From Owenia fusiformis (Eukaryota; Annelida; Polychaeta; Sabellida; Oweniidae), in contig CAIIXF020000011.1 of assembly GCA_903813345.2 (NCBI GenBank), forward strand, positions 12,755,754-12,819,753: 64,000 nucleotides of DNA, in the 5' to 3' direction. The notes beneath the pieces were generated by a model that saw only the letters and a program-made list of their open reading frames with translations, was not told the origin of the DNA and searched no databases. Below, piece after piece: positions 58,801-64,000 of this stretch (positions are counted from its first letter, which is position 1; each line of letters begins with the position of its first letter). Position numbers and translations under genes: made by a program.

Positions 58801-61800
58801 GATTTTCAATATATGAACATGGATCATTACTAAATGGAAATTCTCAAAAGGATAAAAGTCATCAACTTCATGTACGTACAGTAAAACCTGTTTAATACAA
58901 ACACCTCTTGGACCGACCAAAAGTGTTTGGATGAGCAGGTGTTCATATATCAAGGTTTTATAAACATGTGATTCAATGCGAGGTAACAGATTTTGGACTG
59001 AGAAAAGGTGTTCTCATTGAGAGGTGTTTGGCTTAGAGATGTGTTCGATATACAGGTTTCACCTTACCGTATATGTATGTTAATAACTTCAGGTGTTTGG
59101 CAGCAGTACAGTATGCAGGACCATGCAGGACCACATAGAATTGTTTCACACATACCACTACAACTCCCTGGAAGTGACCTTTGTTAGTGATGCACAGGTT
59201 AACAGAAAAGGATTCTGGCTCTATTATGAAGGTATGGAACTTTACATTCATAGCGATAGTGATGATAATGGCTCTAATATGAAGATGGGGAACTTTACTT
59301 ATCATCAGACATCCAATCAGCATATTTACCTTTCCATTATTCAAAATTTTGTTATCAAATGATGATTGGCGGACCGCGGTGAATCTTTTATTTTAAAAAT
59401 CAGCAAAAGTCTGTCCAAAATATAAGTTATGTTTAGCTGGATAGAGGGGCTCTAAATGTAAATAAAAAGAATATCCAGGGACATGCTCTCCCTCAATCAT
59501 CTTATCAGTTTATTGAATCAAATATAAGTATTAATTTTCTGTTATAGCTGATCCTGAAATGTCAACAACAACAAATAAATTGATTACCAAACAACCAACA
59601 AACCCAACCATGACACCTTCAAGCACAACCAACACATTACAGAGCACAACCAGCACACAACGAAGAAACCCAAAAATCATGATAACAACATTGAAGCCAC
59701 AGAGGCCGACATATGAGACGTTATCAGAATCAATCCCTACACAGCTGGTGCCAACTGAGCCTATGCCCACTGAGAAAAAACAGGATCTTCCATTTGGTAA
59801 GTTATACATTTTTCAAATCTCGTCACAATCAACTCTATCATAATTTGTCACAATCATTTCAAGAATATTCGTTCACAATCAACTCTAGTGTCACAATCAT
59901 TCGTATCATATTATGTCACCGCCAACTGTATGTTATGTCACAATCAACTTGTTTTATGTTCTTTACTCATTTATCACAAATAAAAGCATGAATATTGGAA
60001 AATAACATGGGGCAACATCAGAAAAATAAAGGATATTATCTTGATTCTAATAGGTAAACATAACCAATAGAATCAAAAGAATTATTATAGTTCATGACTT
60101 TCCAAAGACAAAGGTTCTAACACTTTGTTTGACACCTTGTAATATGCAAATATGACAACATCCTAAGGGAATTAATTTGCACATCTAAAGATACACTGTC
60201 CAGCTGTATGTGTAATTCTTGTAAAATAATTCAAATTAGGACGCACGGAATGAAATCAACTTTTCAACAATTTTAGAGGTGTACAATATAAATTATGATT
60301 CCATTACTGAACTGGTATTTTTTAAATAAAAACTTTTTTGTTGAACTTGACACGAAATGTTTGATCGCAATACCTTTTAGCAAGACATTATTTGACAGAT
60401 ATGAAACCTTTCTATTAAGTATTCCTTAGACAGATGTTGAGCTATGTCAAGCCGAGCAGATTAGGTTGATTCCATTATATTCTAAAGCTGGCAATACCTT
60501 CCATGCCTTGAATCAGAGAGAGAGGAGGGCTAGATTCAAAATTGGCATAAGTTGGCATAGATTGGCATAAATTGGCATTTTTTACCCAAATTTGTATTTT
60601 TGGCAAAATTGACATTTTCCCTTACAATCTTAAAATTCTCAGGAAGTTTACTCTTGTAAAAAGTTGATGTACTTTAAAAAATAAATTTCTTTATGTTTCC
60701 TGCCATTTAAATCCTGTGTTTATTTCAACGAATTTGATTCGTCCGTCGATTTCACCAATTCTAAAACTAAAGTGCCCTACACCAAATTCCATGGCGATCC
60801 ATGATACAAGAAGAGAGGGCCATGGTATTCCATGGTGAGAGATTTACTGGGTGATGAAGTCTCCCAAAGGAGACAATGGGATACTTAAATGTTGGGTATT
60901 CAATATTCATGAATAATGATCAGTTGTTCTATAGTCAACTAGCAAAACAATCTTCAATAGCAGACTTTTATATACAGTCCCACACACAGAATTAAGAAAT
61001 GAAGTACACCTCTAGCTCTCAGTTGATTTACATAGACTAATTTCATAAATTTTTGGGGTCTGTATGCCAAACTGTATCTGTATATAGAACAATAGAAAGA
61101 ATATCGCACATGTTAGAGACTGTAAATTTCCCAAGAGAATTAATTAATGGTCAAAGTCTATCGCTTTGATATTCTTCAAGAATTCAATTAGTGGCCGACC
61201 ATAAAAAATATTTTCACTTTGATAAGGGAAAAAATTCTATTATAATCCAGCTGCTTCTGGAAATAAAGATTATTACTACCCGGAAAAAAAACATTTGAAG
61301 TAGAAAACTGAGTGCCTTGTGGACATCTCATATTAATATATTGCTTCTGAAAAATATCAATGGCCATCACAAGTCGATATTGATATATCCACAAAAGAGT
61401 GCATTAAAAAAAGATACAAGTATATTAAAATATGGCAAATAATATTTTTGGAAAATGATATTTGTCAGTTTGGAGACTTTTTGAAAAAATATGATACTCT
61501 GATTCCTATATTGATTATTCCTTCACATAATGATACATGAGTAAGATTAGACAAATATATAGCATGTATAACTTACATGTATGGCATCAAGAATATCTTT
61601 AGAGATGAACGATACAAGATGTTTAAAGACGTGATCATATGAATATAATAAATTTTGAAACAAAATAGAAATTACGAAACGTGCAAATTAAAATCAAAAT
61701 AAGTTAAGAAAATATTTTCTAATTGATCTTTTTCTTTCATAAAATAGTGTAGGAGTAAACTTTAATTGATTATACTGTTTGCACAGACGTTTTATTCAAA

Positions 61801-63335
61801 ATCAATTGATCTTTAAAGTTGAATAAGTGTAACAAGTTAAGTTTTACTTGTTAATTTTGTATTGATTTTACATGCCAAAATTGCTAGTTTTAAGCTCGAT
61901 ATTGACGAACAAAATAACAAATTTGCCTAAGGAGCAATTTTAGCATATTTACTCAGTCTTTGAAAGATTTGTTATGTGAATTTGAACATGTTTTACATAA
62001 CATATCTGGCACTCTTAATATGGCATGAAGTGATGTACAGCACACATGTTTTGAAAAATATCAAAACAACACAGTGATATAATCAGCAAATAAAACACTG
62101 TAATTCACCTGTAATTTCAGAGGCAATTCCTGGGGTTTTAAATAAAACTGCAACTTGCTTCAAAATATTAATTTTAGTGGATTAATAATTCATCTCAGTG
62201 TTTCAAAGATTTTAAATAACATTATTGCTTTAATAACAAGATTAATCGATTATTACAATATTTCGATTAACAGGAAGCAGTTTCAAAAATCCACAAGAAA
62301 AATCAAAATGTCATAAGATTTGTTTCAAGTATAAATGGCATGTTTTAATCCATGGGTGAATTTTGTATTTTCAGGTGCCATAATAGGAGGAGTTCTAGGC
62401 AGTCTGTTGTTTGTCTTGGTTGTCCTGTTATCCCTTCTCATATACAGAAGGTAAGAACATCATCTAAAAACGGAACTGTCTAGAAAATATCATGAAGGTA
62501 TTGGATGAAGCTATGGGACAGGCAATGCAAATACCTTGCCAAAATTAATTTTAGCCTCTCAAATTCTATAGAATTTAAAAGCAATGGAACTTGGAGCTTC
62601 GCTCAAATTTAGCTAAAATGCGTGGAACAAACTTGAGTAAAACAAATATTAAGTTCTGTTAAAGTAATCAATAAAAAATGACAAGTTTGATGTGCAATAA
62701 AGCTCAAAACAAACATAAGATGTTCTAGCTTTTCCAAATCTATGGCAGATAGTTGGATTGAAAGATTAAATCCAGCAATACCTGGATATATCATAAGTTA
62801 CCATAGCAACCAGAGATCTTAAGTCTCTTAAATGCTGAACATGATACACCTGTTAGGAACATATGGTCCTGAACTAGATAGATACTGAATCTATATACCA
62901 GCTGAATGACAAGAGACTGATTATACCATATAATCTAATCTATTACCACTATCAAATCAGAAAATGGAGAGACAAAACATTATTTTTTTTATAATTGTAT
63001 TTGCTTTTTCAATATGTTACTTTGATAAATGAATGCTGTTTAATTTTTATCAAATGTATGAAAACAATACTTATCATTTAACTGTTGCTATGGTAACCAA
63101 ATTATAACTTGATATCTGTTTTTCATAATGAAATACAAGTAAGCAAATCTGATTTTCTGTAACTGCTTGATTTTACGTTTATAATCTTCATTTCAGATTA
63201 CGAGAGAAAAAGCTTAGAGAACAGCGCCATTATGATATGCACGTGTCGTCAAGTATTGCACAGATCCAGAACAGCCTCAATGACGACTGCTCTGGTGGAG
63301 AATGTAACAGCTTCTCAGAGGGTTACTATTGCTAA
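46832..63335 (+). CDS. Gene B: single-pass membrane protein with SUEL-type lectin and CUB domains, 7 coding exons (plus an optional micro-exon)
   Basis: Coding exons are 46832-46898, 56597-56881, 58520-58740, 59093-59231, 59548-59796, 62375-62450 and 63197-63335. They sum to 1176 nt (391 aa plus TAA) with all phases closing. Residues 1-22 are a signal peptide. Residues ~31-115 are a SUEL-type lectin domain with Cys at 31, 43, 65, 72, 103 and 115, a KYGR motif (the family's YGR) and the ending YFQIDYEC. It lacks the Cys pair that gene A has at 89/95. Residues ~125-237 are a CUB domain (Cys 125, 152, 182, 199; GYITTPNYP; ending FWLYYE). Residues ~238-320 are a Thr/Ser/Pro stalk, probably O-glycosylated. 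Residues ~321-343 are the membrane helix, then a 46-residue tail. An in-frame TAA at 46808-46810 supports the start. It is probably a cell-surface binding or adhesion protein. The ligand is unknown. Confidence 0.87.
46899..50891 (+). other. Gene B intron 1, proximal part
   Basis: AT-rich intron sequence with no further coding exon recognised. The 90-codon ORF at 49326-49598 has no domain and no plausible splice context. Confidence 0.45.
47303..47346. repeat. C/G-rich hairpin in gene B intron 1
   Basis: CCCCCCACCCCCATCTACT pairs with AGTAGAGGTGGGGGG across a short loop. Confidence 0.65.
50892..51267. mobile_element. Promoter-like MITE (376 bp) with GTTACCCT ends
   Basis: GTTACCCT and AGGGTAAC bound a CpG-containing element homologous, in inverted orientation, to 34955-35302. 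It contains CACCAATCAGCG (CCAAT box), GATGACATCA (CRE/bZIP-like), TATAAAG and a CGTCGG...CCGACG hairpin, in an order resembling a Pol II promoter. Confidence 0.65.
51317..51702. promoter_or_regulatory. Dense GATC / CTTTGATC cluster (TCF/LEF-like) in gene B intron 1
   Basis: Eighteen GATC tetramers in 386 bp. At this base composition about one would be expected. Four lie in CTTTGATC: 51378-51386, 51536-51544, 51599-51606 and 51694-51702, matching the TCF/LEF core (CTTTGAT). It could be a Wnt-responsive enhancer or a very degenerate tandem repeat. Confidence 0.4.
52711..54672. mobile_element. ~2 kb element with ATGTCACCACC inverted ends, filled by a ~137-bp tandem array
   Basis: ATGTCACCACC at the left and GGTGGTGACAT at the right. 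About a dozen units (52740-54500) each carry TTTGAATTTCTGAGAACATG, an A run, and paired TGACCT and AGGTCA words. A CGGACGCC-rich patch (54565-54625) precedes the right end. Related to 16765-20096, inverted. Confidence 0.8.
54673..56156 (+). other. Gene B intron 1, distal part
   Basis: AT-rich. A fragment of the CAGTAAAACCTG-type MITE lies near 54970-55035 (ACAGCAAAACCGGTCTAG). No exon recognised. Confidence 0.45.
56157..56189 (+). CDS. Gene B optional micro-exon (33 nt, 11 codons)
   Basis: A pyrimidine-rich acceptor (TTTGTTTACCAG) ends at 56156 and a GTAAAG donor starts at 56190. The segment is phase 1/1, so it can be included between exons 1 and 2 without changing frame. It would add 11 residues, including one Cys, just before the lectin domain. 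No transcript evidence is available, and it may be a chance pair of sites. Confidence 0.38.
56453..56483. repeat. (TTTG)n microsatellite
   Basis: Simple tetranucleotide run just upstream of gene B exon 2. It accounts for a Cys/Leu/Val-rich reading frame entering the exon. Confidence 0.85.
56597..56881 (+). CDS. Gene B exon 2: complete SUEL-type lectin domain
   Basis: The acceptor AATTTTAG ends at 56596 and a GTAAGT donor starts at 56882. Phase 1 in and out, so this is a mobile-domain-style symmetrical exon. It holds the whole lectin domain uninterrupted, whereas gene A splits its domain with a phase-0 intron. G+C and codon use are visibly higher than in the surrounding intron. Confidence 0.88.
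56882..58519 (+). other. Gene B intron 2
   Basis: AT-rich. Three copies of AGAGACTGTG(C/T)CACT occur at about 57647-57735. No additional exon seen. Confidence 0.55.
58520..58740 (+). CDS. Gene B exon 3: N-terminal two-thirds of the CUB domain
   Basis: The acceptor TTTACAG ends at 58519 and a GTATGT donor starts at 58741. Phase 1 in, phase 0 out. It encodes Cys 125, 152 and 182, the CUB signature GYITTPNYPFNYGNN and the SSCNDYL region. Confidence 0.9.
58879..59066. mobile_element. CAGTAAAACCTG-type MITE next to a gene B splice acceptor
   Basis: CAGTAAAACCTGTTTAATAC at the left, ACAGGTTTCACC at the right, GTGTT(T/C)-rich interior. It ends about 26 nt before exon 4 and therefore may contain the branch-point region. 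Confidence 0.6.
59093..59231 (+). CDS. Gene B exon 4: C-terminal part of the CUB domain
   Basis: The acceptor ACTTCAG ends at 59092 and a GTATGG donor starts at 59232. Phase 0 in, phase 1 out. It contains Cys 199 and the CUB-typical strand LEVTFVSD and ending GFWLYYE. A Tigger-like repeat (58879-59066) ends only about 26 nt before the exon. Confidence 0.88.
59548..59796 (+). CDS. Gene B exon 5: Thr/Ser/Pro-rich stalk
   Basis: The acceptor TGTTATAG ends at 59547 and a GTAAGT donor starts at 59797. Phase 1 in and out. It encodes about 83 residues dominated by Thr, Ser, Pro and Asn. This is mucin-like low complexity, expected to be an extended O-glycosylated spacer between the CUB domain and the membrane. 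Confidence 0.82.
59797..62374 (+). other. Gene B intron 5
   Basis: AT-rich. It holds degenerate GTCACAATCA(A/T)-type repeats (59820-59950) and an 11-bp TTGGCATA(A/G) tandem repeat (60539-60577). No exon recognised. Confidence 0.55.
62375..62450 (+). CDS. Gene B exon 6: transmembrane helix
   Basis: The acceptor TTTTCAG ends at 62374 and a GTAAGA donor starts at 62451. Phase 1 in, phase 2 out (splitting an Arg codon), exactly as in gene A. It encodes a Gly-rich start followed by a Leu/Val helix, then YRR. Confidence 0.87.
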
Positions 63336-63598
63336 CTTTGGTCACCATAGTAACAAATGTCATAGTTACATAAGCAAAATACAGTCAAATACATGGTAAC
63401 TATAATGGTTATGACAACTAACATCATTGTTTCATCACCTGCTGCCATAGTTACATTTACAGTTACTATGGAAACCACAGTGAAGAATGAGAGTTTAAGA
63501 ATGATTGACAAAGATGTACTTATTTCATAAGAGTTTGTTCAATTGACAGAATGCAGTGGCCAAGACAATGTTACTTTTAAGACCATTACCATGGTAAC
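62797..63598. promoter_or_regulatory. Cluster of RFX X-box motifs in the last intron and 3' end of gene B
   Basis: GTTACCATAGCAAC (62797-62810), GTTGCTATGGTAAC (63084-63097), GTCACCATAGTAAC (63341-63354), GTTACTATGGAAAC (63462-63475) and ATTACCATGGTAAC (63585-63598). The first four fit the inverted-repeat RFX consensus closely, and half-sites lie between them. Function is inferred only from motif density. Confidence 0.4.
63197..63335 (+). CDS. Gene B exon 7: cytoplasmic tail and stop
   Basis: The acceptor TTTCAG ends at 63196; the stop TAA is at 63333-63335. It encodes a 45-residue tail: a basic LREKKLREQRHY segment, then Ser/Asn-rich sequence with Cys residues and a terminal YYC. No known motif is recognised. 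Confidence 0.85.
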
Positions 63599-63741
63599 AA
63601 AAAGTAAAGTAACAGATGGTATGGATATTCCAAGACATAATCACAAAGTGATAGAAGAGTAGAAATCTGTGGAAAACAACAGATGAAGAATGCAAGTTAA
63701 AAGTGCAAATGTGACAAGGGACACAAATGTATGCAAGTGAA

Positions 63742-63747
63742 AATAAA
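63742..63747 (+). terminator. Candidate gene B polyadenylation signal
   Basis: An AATAAA lies about 400 nt after the gene B stop codon. The distance is ordinary for an animal 3' UTR. No transcript end is available to confirm it. Confidence 0.35.
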
Positions 63748-64000
63748 GAATTCACCAGAGACACATTTAAAAAAAAATTAAGACTGTACATTGAAGAAAG
63801 GGAGAAATTATGTGACACGTGACATATTGTCACATCAAAATGTCATCCTGAAGATGTCAAAACAATGTCAAGTGACAAGTAAATGTGATAACACCACATC
63901 AAACAGTGAAAATAATTATGTTCATGAATAAGTGTCTTAAAAATGAATCTATACAAATGTACATGAACCCAGCTTTACACATTCTCGCATCAAATCTATA

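Overview
The window is animal nuclear DNA. It is AT-rich, with long introns bounded by GT...AG, and very rich in tandem repeats, palindromes and short inverted-repeat transposons. No bacterial operon, rRNA, tRNA or CRISPR array is visible. The two genes found encode extracellular-matrix-type domains (SUEL/galactose-binding lectin, CUB). Together with frequent TACATGTA-type words and the transposon load, this suggests a marine invertebrate, perhaps a lophotrochozoan such as a mollusc or brachiopod. That placement is a guess.

Two complete protein genes can be assembled exon by exon, both on the + strand. Gene A (21798-25970, 7 coding exons, 276 aa) has a signal peptide, one SUEL-type lectin domain with eight cysteines, a stalk, one membrane helix and a Ser/Arg/Pro-rich cytoplasmic tail. 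Gene B (46832-63335, 7 coding exons, 391 aa, or 402 aa with an optional 33-nt exon) has a signal peptide, a SUEL-type lectin domain, a CUB domain, a Thr/Pro-rich stalk, one membrane helix and a short tail. All reading phases close exactly. The membrane exon has the same phases in both genes (starts phase 1, ends phase 2 inside an Arg codon), so they look like diverged tandem relatives. Both are probably single-pass cell-surface proteins that bind carbohydrate or ligand.

Layout. 1-6890: a roughly 2.2 kb tandem duplication carrying 19-bp minisatellites and no convincing gene. 6890-9300: chained palindromes and two foldback MITEs. 9300-11400: a CpG-containing stretch with a decayed coding exon and two facing copies of a promoter/leader-like sequence. 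11380-20240: foldback and MITE insertions (a Harbinger-like, a piggyBac-like, and a nested 3.3 kb element). 20740-21070: a 30-bp minisatellite. 21798-29230: gene A with a 53-bp array in its second intron, a 58-bp array after its stop codon and a 620-bp inverted-repeat element downstream. 35500-39705: a 4.2 kb foldback transposon with tandem-repeated arms. 39706-46831: dispersed MITEs. 46832-63335: gene B. Its first intron (9.3 kb or more) holds a promoter-like MITE, a dense CTTTGATC/GATC cluster and a 2 kb element packed with nuclear-receptor half-site repeats. Its last intron and 3' end hold a cluster of RFX X-box motifs.

The most unusual observations are: (1) an array in gene A that multiplies the 3' end of a coding exon together with its splice donor; (2) facing paralogous leader sequences whose hairpins differ by a compensatory base pair; (3) the symmetrical foldback element with decayed ORFs at its centre; (4) three kinds of dense regulatory-motif array in or beside gene B. 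All functional readings of these are inference from sequence alone.
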